A stretch of DNA of 55,987 bases from CAYYNP01 sp964472545 (lineage in GTDB: Bacteria; Planctomycetota; Planctomycetia; Pirellulales; Thermoguttaceae). Below the pieces are notes generated by a model. It saw only the letters and a program-made list of their open reading frames with translations, was not told the DNA's origin and did not search any database. Shown piece after piece: positions 49,543 through 55,987 of this stretch (its first letter is position 1; every line of letters starts with the position of its first letter). The position numbers and the translations under genes were made by a program. Where the stretch lies: the NCBI GenBank assembly GCA_964472545.1, contig CAYYNP010000027.1:1-55987 (forward strand), in the 5' to 3' direction.

Positions 49543-50361
49543 GTGGAGGTTCCTAAGTGCGTTGCCGTGGGGGCGAACTCAGGCTCATCGGCGGCCGCGT
49601 TTCGAGCGGCTCTGAATCGCCGCCGGCAGCAGCGAGCGATTCGGGGTTGGGGATTCGGCACCCTGCTGCTTTTCGGCGTCGTCGCGGTGCATGCCGGTGT
49701 CTGCGTTGCCCTGCCACCCGGTCAGGGTGTTGCCGGTGAGCAGGTGGCCGCCGAGCAGGTTGCCGACGTCGCCCTGGATGCAGACGGCGTGTTGCGCGGG
49801 CGGATTGTCGTACAAGCCTCTGTCGCAAAACGTGTGCAAGCGGATGGGTGGCTGGGGCAAAGCGCAGCGGTGCCCCAGGAAATCCAGCAATCTGGGGCTT
49901 CGCTGCGCTCAGCCACCAGCCACCCAAAGGCCGTTTTTAGAAAGAGCCTAGCGTCCGATATCGGGCGGCCGGCCGTCTCCGGTCTGACGGTCACGCTCGT
50001 TGGCAATCATCGCCCGGTCGCCGTGGCGAACACCGACATTGATGGCCGATTCGCGTTCAGAGTGCCCGGCGTCGGTGTCTATCGGGTGTTTGTGCGGCAC
50101 GGCAGCACTTCGAGCGAGCGCACGTGCCGCGTCTGGACGTCGGCCGCGGCACCGCCGCATGCGCCGCGGGAGATACTCTTGCCGTTGAGAGCCCCTTCGG
50201 CGACGCCGGCTCTTGTGCGAGGGCAACGAGAATTCCGCCCCTTTCCGGTTACCAGCCTGCAGCAAGCGGCCACCGTAACCGGCCTGGCCGTCGGCGCGAT
50301 CGCGGCCCCGGTGATCTATCACAACACGCTGCAGGACAACAAGATTCCGTCGAGTCCATAG
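49543..50361 (+). CDS. TAPP-VRGQ-PSSP family protein, paralogue 4, with repeat insertion
   Basis: A 272-residue member with a longer N-terminus; the signal/anchor helix is at about 38-57. The family core is VLRGRIV, GLTVTLVGNHRPVAVANTD, DGRFAFRVPGVGVYRV, CRVWTSAAAPP, ALVRGQ, helix VTGLAVGAIAAPVIYH and terminal IPSSP. Residues about 91-139, between the first two beta strands, are encoded by a nested inverted repeat (49813-49959, containing a family B copy) and break the alignment with the other three. The frame is kept because 49 codons were added. The GTG start has GGGAG six bases upstream. Whether the protein still folds is unknown. Confidence 0.75.
   Translation: MEVPKCVAVGANSGSSAAAFRAALNRRRQQRAIRGWGFGTLLLFGVVAVHAGVCVALPPGQGVAGEQVAAEQVADVALDADGVLRGRIVVQASVAKRVQADGWLGQSAAVPQEIQQSGASLRSATSHPKAVFRKSLASDIGRPAVSGLTVTLVGNHRPVAVANTDIDGRFAFRVPGVGVYRVFVRHGSTSSERTCRVWTSAAAPPHAPREILLPLRAPSATPALVRGQREFRPFPVTSLQQAATVTGLAVGAIAAPVIYHNTLQDNKIPSSP
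49846..49925. repeat. Family B inverted repeat inside paralogue 4
   Basis: The left arm (49846-49878) matches the consensus fully; the right arm (49892-49925) is diverged. Outside it, 49814-49832 and 49932-49949 form another imperfect inverted pair (AAGCCTCTGTCGCAAAACG versus CGTTTTTAGAAAGAGCCT), suggesting one element inserted in another. Confidence 0.75.
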
Positions 50362-50387
50362 GACCGCATTGCGCCCAACTCCTCAAT

Positions 50388-51437
50388 ATGTTCCCTTGCA
50401 GGTCTGATTCGATTGCTCGGCTGATGCTGCTGGCTGCCGTCTGGCTGCCGTCGGCCGGTGGCATGTGGGCCGTCGAGGGATCGGCACGTGAACTGCTGAC
50501 GCAGCCCCTGAGTATGCACAGCGGGCGGGAGCAACCCGGAGACGTCCCGACTCGATGCGTGGTGCCTGAGCCTGCCGTCGTCGAAGACCGACTCTCCCTC
50601 GGTGTGATCGCCGCGAGCTACGACGAGCCGGTGACTCCGCCGGCGATTCCGGCGGCCCCGTTGCAATCGGTCCCAGCGCCGTGCGGCACCTGCAATTCGA
50701 CCGCGCCGTCCGGTACCTGCGGCTCGGGCCAGGGCTACGTTTTCCGGCCGGGTTTGTTGGGCATCGTGCCCTACTACCTCGACCAGCTTCGCCAGCCGAT
50801 GCAGCGCGAGAGTTGGCTCTATCGGCCGCTTAGCGGAGGGTGGTTCATGGGCAGCGTCGAGGGAGGCACGCCGATCGGCGACTGGGCCAGTCTGGGCCAC
50901 GGATTCGCCGGCGGATATCGCCTCGGCTGGGACCAGAGTCTGCACTGGGGTGGTGAAGTGCGATTCTTGTTTGGTGCGGTTCCGGTACACGACAGCGCAC
51001 GGGCGCGGGCCGCCCAATTGGCTGCCGACCTGGCCGACGGCTATTCCGCCGACGATCCGCACACGCTCCGCTTCAACCAACGCCGCGACGCCGATCTGTT
51101 CCACTGGGACGTCGATCTGCTCTACTACCCCTGGGGCGATACGCAGTGGCGTCCCTATCTGATGGCGGGCATCGGAACGGCGAACATCGACTTCATCGAC
51201 CGGCTCTCGGTGCGTTACGACAAGATCGTGTTGGCGATGCCGTTGGCCGTGGGGCTGAAGATCCGCTACAACGACTGGCTGGTGATGCGCTTCGAGGCGG
51301 CGGACAACATCGCCTTCGGCGGTGGCAGCGGCCTGGGCACGATGCACAACCTCTCTATCACACTGGGGGCCGAGATCCGTTTCGGCGGGTCGAGAACCGC
51401 CTATTGGCCCTGGAATCCGGGCAGACACTACTGGTAG
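50388..51437 (+). CDS. Outer-membrane beta-barrel protein
   Basis: A 349-residue protein. Signal peptide about 1-29 (WLPSAGGMWA). A Pro/Cys-rich linker (CGTCNSTAPSGTCGSG) precedes a C-terminal barrel of about 210 residues with alternating strands: GWFMGSVEGGTPIGDW, FAGGYRLGWDQSLHWGGEV, LFHWDVDLLYYPWG, YLMAGIGTANIDF, and the ending LSITLGAEIRFGGSRTAYW. This is the OmpA/OmpW-like 8-strand pattern. The final residues end in aromatic Trp, as barrel C-termini do. ATG 50388 is the first good start after paralogue 4 (26-bp gap), so it may be cotranscribed with the paralogues. Confidence 0.8.
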   Translation: MFPCRSDSIARLMLLAAVWLPSAGGMWAVEGSARELLTQPLSMHSGREQPGDVPTRCVVPEPAVVEDRLSLGVIAASYDEPVTPPAIPAAPLQSVPAPCGTCNSTAPSGTCGSGQGYVFRPGLLGIVPYYLDQLRQPMQRESWLYRPLSGGWFMGSVEGGTPIGDWASLGHGFAGGYRLGWDQSLHWGGEVRFLFGAVPVHDSARARAAQLAADLADGYSADDPHTLRFNQRRDADLFHWDVDLLYYPWGDTQWRPYLMAGIGTANIDFIDRLSVRYDKIVLAMPLAVGLKIRYNDWLVMRFEAADNIAFGGGSGLGTMHNLSITLGAEIRFGGSRTAYWPWNPGRHYW

Positions 51438-51518
51438 TGATGCCCCAGGGCCGAAACCCGATCTACTTGCCGCCGGGGTGACAGGTTCTTGTCACCCTGG
51501 TTTGATAAACTGCCTGCC

Positions 51519-52187
51519 ATGAGTGGTGGCAACAAATCTGGGACAGGCGGCCGTCTGCTGATCGTGGACGATCATCGGATCTGTCGCGAGGGGCTTCAGT
51601 CGCTGTTCGAGAAGAACCGGCGGCACCGGATCGCCGCATGCGGGACGGGCAATGCAGCGGCCATCGCCGAGGAGTTCTCACCGGCCGTCGCACTTCTAGG
51701 CATCACGCCGCCGGGCTATCGCGCGCTGAAGACCGGTTCGCTGTTGCTCGGCTTAGCCAAGCCGCCGGCGATCGTCTTTCTCGACCAGACGTTTCGCCCC
51801 GTGCACCTGCGTGAGGCGATCGCGCTGGGCGCGCGGGGATACCGGACCCGGCACATCTCCTTCGATCGGCTGGCCGAAGCGGTCCGGTGCGTCGCCGGGG
51901 GCAGCACTTCCTTCTGCTCGCAAGCCCGGCCGTACCTGGTCAAATCGGGCCGGCGCGTCCGTTTTCACCCGCCGGCCGACACGGTGACGGTAACGCATCT
52001 TTCCCGCCGGGAAGCGGAGGTCCTGTTGCTGCTTGGCGAAGGGATGAACGTGGACGAGTGCGCCCGGAAGATGCAATTGTCGCCCAACACGGTCGACAAC
52101 CACCGTACGCGGATGAAGCGGCGGCTCGGTTTCCACAAACTGGCCGACGTGATTCGGCTGGCCTACCGCGACGGGCTGCTGAAGTAG
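51519..52187 (+). CDS. LuxR-family regulator with degenerate receiver domain
   Basis: A 222-residue NarL/FixJ-type response regulator. The receiver keeps the acidic pair in LLIVDDH (Asp17, Asp18), but the phospho-acceptor Asp is replaced by Gly61 (AVALLGITPPGY), and the conserved Lys after the fifth strand is absent (GARGYRTRH). The C-terminal LuxR helix-turn-helix is intact (LSRREAEVLLLLGEGMNVDE, MQLSPNTVDNHRTRMKRRLG). It likely binds DNA independently of phosphorylation or responds to another signal. ATG 51519 is chosen. It follows the beta-barrel gene by 81 bp. Confidence 0.88.
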   Translation: MSGGNKSGTGGRLLIVDDHRICREGLQSLFEKNRRHRIAACGTGNAAAIAEEFSPAVALLGITPPGYRALKTGSLLLGLAKPPAIVFLDQTFRPVHLREAIALGARGYRTRHISFDRLAEAVRCVAGGSTSFCSQARPYLVKSGRRVRFHPPADTVTVTHLSRREAEVLLLLGEGMNVDECARKMQLSPNTVDNHRTRMKRRLGFHKLADVIRLAYRDGLLK

Positions 52188-52199
52188 CCGGCCGATCCG

Positions 52200-53462
52200 T
52201 CAACTCCAATCCGGCAGATCTCCCGCCGCGTCGAAGGACAATTCGCGCGGCTCGGTGAGGATCGTCAGGTCGTCGCGCGTGCGGGCTTCTTCCAGGTAAG
52301 CTTCGGAACACTCGACTTCGGCCAGGTGCAGCGTGTTGTCGATCCAAAGCAGCTTCGCGTCGGGCGGATCGGCCAGTCCGATCGTGCCCAAGGCCGCTTC
52401 GAGCATCTCGTGGTCGGTCTCGTAGTCCAGCGGCGCCATGGCCGCGGCCACGTGGCCGGAGATCAGGCCGTTCAGACGTACGGTGGGCCAGTCGGCGTCG
52501 CGCAGCAGTTGGGATTTGCAGAATTCGGCGATTCCGATGCCCACGGCGTTGCCGTGCGACTGGGGGGTCAGTCGGCGGACGGCGATCCGTTTGACCTTCG
52601 GCAGCTCGCCCTCGACCGCCTTGTGATCGTCGTACTTGCGCCCGACCACGTTGGTATCGAAGCCCACGCCGGAGATATTCTTGCCCATCTTGTCGATCAA
52701 CAGCACGTCGACGTGGTCGAACGGCAGCCCGGGAAGCCACTGCCCGGCCAGCTTCAAGAGTTCCTTCTCGCGCGCCTCGAACTCCTCCGGCGCAACGGCC
52801 GCGATCCGGGCGGTCTGATCGTAGCCGTTCTCCACGATCGCCAGCCCGGCCAGCACGTGGCACTTGCTGAGCACCTCGCCGGCCACGCTACGGATGATCT
52901 GGGCGAAACTGTACTCCTGGATCGCCCGATGGTAGATCTTCGTGCCTTCGCACTTACCCAGGCCGATGAGCATCATTTTCAACAGGCCGCTTTGGATGTC
53001 GCCGGTGAACAGCGTATGAGGCTTGATGCGGCCGCAGACGATTACGTGATCGGCTTCAAACGCGTGGCGGTCGAAATGGACCGGGATTCCCTCAGGCGTT
53101 TCGCAGACGATAACGGTCTCCATGCTGGCACGGATCGGGCATCCGACGAACTCCTCGGTGATGCCAAGGGCCTCGAGCAGCCCACGCTGTCCCTCGGCCG
53201 TGGCGCCGCCGTGGCTGCCCATGGCCGGCACGATGAACGGCTTCAGGCCCAGGCCCTTCAGGTGCTCGACGATCGACCGCATGATGATCGGCACGTCGGT
53301 GATGCCGCGGCTGCCGGCGGAGATGGCCACGGTTTGGCCGGGCGTGACCTTCTGGTCGAGTTGCAAGCCGGCGAGTTGGGCGGCGATTTCGGCCGGAGCA
53401 TCGTCGAGGCGTGGAGATTCAAACGTCTGTCGAACGCGGAAGGTCTTGGGGAAAGACGACAT
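52200..53462 (-). CDS. LarA-like (DUF2088) protein
   Basis: A 420-residue cytoplasmic protein resembling the lactate-racemase (LarA) N-terminal domain family: TVAISAGSRGITDVP, VPAMGSHGGATAEGQ with the GSHG loop, GRIKPHTLFTGDIQSGLLKMM and ENGYDQTA. LarA uses a nickel-pincer cofactor; the relevant His and Lys residues cannot be aligned with certainty here, and no larBCE genes are nearby, so activity as a racemase is unproven. It is convergent with the LuxR-type gene (12 bp). It may act on a hydroxy acid or sugar acid. Confidence 0.75.
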   Translation of the reverse strand: MSSFPKTFRVRQTFESPRLDDAPAEIAAQLAGLQLDQKVTPGQTVAISAGSRGITDVPIIMRSIVEHLKGLGLKPFIVPAMGSHGGATAEGQRGLLEALGITEEFVGCPIRASMETVIVCETPEGIPVHFDRHAFEADHVIVCGRIKPHTLFTGDIQSGLLKMMLIGLGKCEGTKIYHRAIQEYSFAQIIRSVAGEVLSKCHVLAGLAIVENGYDQTARIAAVAPEEFEAREKELLKLAGQWLPGLPFDHVDVLLIDKMGKNISGVGFDTNVVGRKYDDHKAVEGELPKVKRIAVRRLTPQSHGNAVGIGIAEFCKSQLLRDADWPTVRLNGLISGHVAAAMAPLDYETDHEMLEAALGTIGLADPPDAKLLWIDNTLHLAEVECSEAYLEEARTRDDLTILTEPRELSFDAAGDLPDWS

Positions 53463-53503
53463 GGAGGACTCTCGTAATTGGCTGGGTTATGAGGGCGGCT
53501 CTT

Positions 53504-53642
53504 GTAGGGTGCGTGGAGCGAGCCGGCACTGCATGGTGCGTTGCGCACGGCAATCACTCGGAGTTGGAACGCAGAGTCTGCGCGCGAGCGGATCGGCTCG
53601 CGCAACGCACCATGCAGCACCGCCGTGCTCCACGCACCCTAC
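53504..53642. repeat. Family C long inverted repeat
   Basis: 43-bp arms (53504-53546 and 53600-53642) match perfectly in the outer 16 bp and inner 18 bp, with mismatches only in the central 9 bp. The centre contains a further hairpin (GCGCGAGC/GCTCGCGC, 53582-53603). It lies between the LarA-like gene and the FG-GAP gene, both leftward. Confidence 0.9.
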
Positions 53643-53668
53643 GACAACTACGATAACCGATCCGGGCT

Positions 53669-55894
53669 TCACCGTCGACGCTCGCGGACTTGCTGGAAGT
53701 AGAAGACCCCCTTCTTGTTGGACGTGACGATATCGAGCAGGCCGTCGCCGTCGAGGTCGACGATGCGAAAGTGCAGCCCGACGCCGCTCTCGAAGTCGAT
53801 TTCGTGCTTGATCCACCGCGGGCCGTCGGCCGTGCGTTGCTGACGGAACCAACAGAGGGCGGCCGGTTGGTAGCTGCCCGGGTCGTGGCCGTTGTGGGCC
53901 CAAAACCGCTTGCCGGTGACGAAATCCCTCAGCCCGTCGCCGTCGAGGTCGGCGGTGTGCAGGGCGTGGGTTTGCGAAATACTGCGGTCGATCTCGTGGG
54001 TCTGCCAGCCGTCGGGCGTCTGCTCGCACCAGGCGATGCCGTAGCCGTGGGCGCTGGCGCCGAGCACGTCGTTGTCGCCGTCGCTGTCGAGATCCTCGAC
54101 GCAAAGCTGCACGCCGCCGTAGAACTCGGCCGGGTGGAACGTCCACGGCTTCGGCGTCTTCTCGGCAGAGTTCCTCACGTTGGGGCCTTCCCACCAGCCG
54201 GTCGGCACGAGCACGTCGGCACGGCCGTCGCCGTTGACGTCGCCCACGCCCAGTCCATGGCCGGGAGCCGGATCGCCGGGAGCGGAAATGGCGCGAATCG
54301 GCCATGGCTTGCTCGGATCTTGCCCGGGCCGCGCGGTGACGCATTGTCCTCGATCCATGAAGAGTAATTCTCGCCGGCCGTCACCGTCAACGTCGACGTA
54401 CGTGGGGCTTTCGTTGCCGGTTCGCTCGACGGCGACGTGCTTCGGCCACACACCACCGGACTTGCCTGGATTTTCCAGCCAGTGCGTCTGTTGGCCGGGA
54501 AAGCCGACCACGATCAAGTCGGTCGCCCCGTCGCGGTTGACGTCTTCGTCGAAGCAGAGGAACGCGTCGCTGTAGCCGAAGCGGTTGAACTCCTGCGGCC
54601 GGCCGCGCATGGGGATCATCTTCCAATCCGGTCCGGCGTAGTAGACGTTTCCGGCGGCGACGTCGGGCCGTCCGTCGCCGTTGAAGTCGGCCACCGCCAC
54701 GCCTTCGCTGCGGAAGGCCGCGTCGAGTTGGTGCTTGCGGAAGCGGATCGGCGGTATGAGGGGACCGATCTTGCGCGACCAACGGATCGTGGCGACGACC
54801 GGTTCCAGCCGAGGTGACGCGGTCGCAATCGCCCGGGCGGCAAGCTGGGCGGCCTGCTCGACAGTGGGGCCGTCATCCGCCGGCAGCGGCACTAGCCGGT
54901 CGCTCTGGGCGGAGGTTTGGCAGGTGACCGCCGTGATCTGCGGGATACCCTCGGGTCCAGCCACCAAGCGGATTCGCTCGATCATGCCGTCGCGTGGCGA
55001 GATCGCCAGGCAGTGTTGGAACGGATCGCCGGTCGGCTGCAGGAACATCGCCGGCGAGCGGCTGAGTTGCTTGTGTTGTCCGTCGAGCGTGAAACCGACC
55101 ATCAGCGGGAAGACGTCCGGCGAGCGGGTCCGGTAGTGGATTTCGACGCCGCCGTAGGTCTCGCCGGGTGTCGCCCCGCCGGCGACCGTGCAGCCGAGAA
55201 GGTAGAGACGCTGGGCCGAGAATCCGCAGGGGATCTCGACGGACCCGCCGCTGGGGATCAGGCTGTAGACGGTCGTGTTTCGTCGGAACGGGATACTACC
55301 GGAGAGGACCTCATACTCCACGTCAGCGGTGCGCTCCGGGCGTTGCCAAACCTCGGGGATGCCCTCGCCGAAATCGACCGAGAGCGCTTCGCCAGTCTTG
55401 ATGCTCCCGATGCCCAGCCAGGCGTAGGCTCCGCCGTTGTTGCCGTCGTGGACTTCGACGCGGACTTCCATGCCCTGGAACTTGGCCACGTCCCAGGTCT
55501 CCTCTTGCGGGGCGTCGTTGCCCGGCGGCGGGGTCTTCAGCAGCGTCTTGCCTTTACGGGCGTCGACCAACGCGATGAAGTTCTCGCCGCGTCCGCCGGC
55601 CTGACCGTCGTGGCCGCAGATGGTAAAGGTGATCGTGTCGTCGGCGATCACAAACGGCGGTGAAGTGATCGTGCCGACGCCCGATTCGCCTTGCCCTAGC
55701 GACGAGAGGTACGCTTCGACCGGCCGGTTGGCGCCGTCGCGCTGGAGGACCGCCCACGTGCTGCCGAGCGATGGGGCGGGGCAGACGAGGGCCTGGTATT
55801 TCAGCCCCGGTATTTGGGCGTCGGCCGTGGTGGTAGCCGTCACGATGACGGCGAGCAGGACGGCGGCTGCGGCAGTGGTTCGCTTGATTACCAT
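53669..55894 (-). CDS. Exported FG-GAP/VCBS repeat protein
   Basis: A 741-residue secreted protein. Signal peptide about 1-27 (TTTADA-QI). Residues about 30-170 look like a carbohydrate-binding or concanavalin-like beta domain (TFTICGHDGQAGG, VEVHDGNNGGAYAWLG). Residues about 380-741 hold seven FG-GAP loops: DFNGDGRPDV, DVNRDGATDL, DVDGDGRREL, DVNGDGRADV, DLDSDGDNDV, DLDGDGLRDF, DLDGDGLLDI, each an Asp-rich calcium site of a beta-propeller. It probably binds ligands or other surface proteins. ATG 55894 is chosen over 55927, whose first codons lie in a repeat; no strong ribosome site is seen. Confidence 0.87.
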   Translation of the reverse strand: MVIKRTTAAAAVLLAVIVTATTTADAQIPGLKYQALVCPAPSLGSTWAVLQRDGANRPVEAYLSSLGQGESGVGTITSPPFVIADDTITFTICGHDGQAGGRGENFIALVDARKGKTLLKTPPPGNDAPQEETWDVAKFQGMEVRVEVHDGNNGGAYAWLGIGSIKTGEALSVDFGEGIPEVWQRPERTADVEYEVLSGSIPFRRNTTVYSLIPSGGSVEIPCGFSAQRLYLLGCTVAGGATPGETYGGVEIHYRTRSPDVFPLMVGFTLDGQHKQLSRSPAMFLQPTGDPFQHCLAISPRDGMIERIRLVAGPEGIPQITAVTCQTSAQSDRLVPLPADDGPTVEQAAQLAARAIATASPRLEPVVATIRWSRKIGPLIPPIRFRKHQLDAAFRSEGVAVADFNGDGRPDVAAGNVYYAGPDWKMIPMRGRPQEFNRFGYSDAFLCFDEDVNRDGATDLIVVGFPGQQTHWLENPGKSGGVWPKHVAVERTGNESPTYVDVDGDGRRELLFMDRGQCVTARPGQDPSKPWPIRAISAPGDPAPGHGLGVGDVNGDGRADVLVPTGWWEGPNVRNSAEKTPKPWTFHPAEFYGGVQLCVEDLDSDGDNDVLGASAHGYGIAWCEQTPDGWQTHEIDRSISQTHALHTADLDGDGLRDFVTGKRFWAHNGHDPGSYQPAALCWFRQQRTADGPRWIKHEIDFESGVGLHFRIVDLDGDGLLDIVTSNKKGVFYFQQVRERRR

Positions 55895-55912
55895 GGGCTT
55901 CACATCATTGGC

Positions 55913-55987
55913 GGGTGGCTGGGGCAAAGCGCAGCGGTGCCCCAGTGAACTTTGGGACTATCGAGGGGCAACCTGGGGCACCGCTGC
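55913..55987. repeat. Family B inverted repeat, cut by the window end
   Basis: Left arm 55913-55945 is complete; the right arm begins at 55973 and is truncated by the edge of the window. It lies just upstream of the FG-GAP gene start. Confidence 0.85.

Overview
The window looks like a GC-rich chromosomal segment from a member of the Planctomycetota, probably near Pirellulales; that placement is inferred from gene content, not from a marker gene. The indicators are a giant surface protein that opens with the LERLEDRRLL motif, a Tat-exported Gfo/Idh/MocA oxidoreductase next to a ThuA protein and a WPRFRG-type beta-propeller, an M56 (BlaR1-like) protease fused to leucine-rich repeats, a membrane-linked Ser/Thr kinase, Cys-Glu-Pro repeat secreted proteins, and many dispersed palindromic repeats. 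I found no rRNA, tRNA, CRISPR array, transposase or phage gene.

Layout. 0-5 kb: a Cys-rich secreted protein whose reading frame visibly continues past its stop codon, a lone HPt protein, a lipoprotein with a TlpA-like thioredoxin domain, and a secreted helical protein behind a possible sigma-54 promoter. 5-9.5 kb: a leftward operon (hypothetical, oxidoreductase, ThuA, beta-propeller). 9.6-12.3 kb: a BlaI-like repressor and an M56-LRR sensor protease, with a good sigma-70-type promoter. 12.5-14.5 kb: a coupled pair of unrecognised genes, the first resembling a permuted NlpC/P60 (LRAT-like) fold, then a small opposing gene. 14.7-31.5 kb: a rightward surface-polysaccharide cluster with two GT-C-like membrane proteins, a flippase, four GT4 glycosyltransferases, an O-antigen ligase/polymerase-like protein, three methyltransferases, a PAPS sulfotransferase and a fused phosphoglycosyl transferase-aminotransferase. 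Together they suggest a methylated, sulfated, amino-sugar-containing glycan made on a lipid carrier, flipped and polymerised. 31.5-38.8 kb: one leftward gene for a surface protein of about 2,440 residues with about 20 Ig/cadherin-like repeats. 39-47.3 kb: a small methyltransferase, the Ser/Thr kinase, zinc-ribbon proteins, a secreted WD40-like protein, a KAS III enzyme, a CpsB-like PHP phosphatase and a secreted gluzincin. 47.5-52.2 kb: four tandem paralogues of a small secreted/membrane-anchored family, an outer-membrane beta-barrel and a LuxR-type regulator lacking its phospho-acceptor Asp. 52.2-56 kb: a LarA-like protein and a secreted FG-GAP protein.

The most unusual layer is the repeats. 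At least seven families of inverted-repeat elements of 44-139 bp lie between genes and, in several cases, inside coding sequences (M56 linker, GT-C protein, O-antigen ligase C-terminus, a methyltransferase C-terminus, the fourth paralogue). In three families each arm is itself a hairpin, and in two of these the arms differ by compensatory base changes, resembling REP/BIME elements. A separate cloverleaf-shaped palindrome of about 190 bp lies at 4850-5042. The strongest candidates for undescribed biology are these elements, the four-paralogue cluster with its RxW-TAPP-VRGQ-PSSP motif series, and the 12.6-14.1 kb gene pair.
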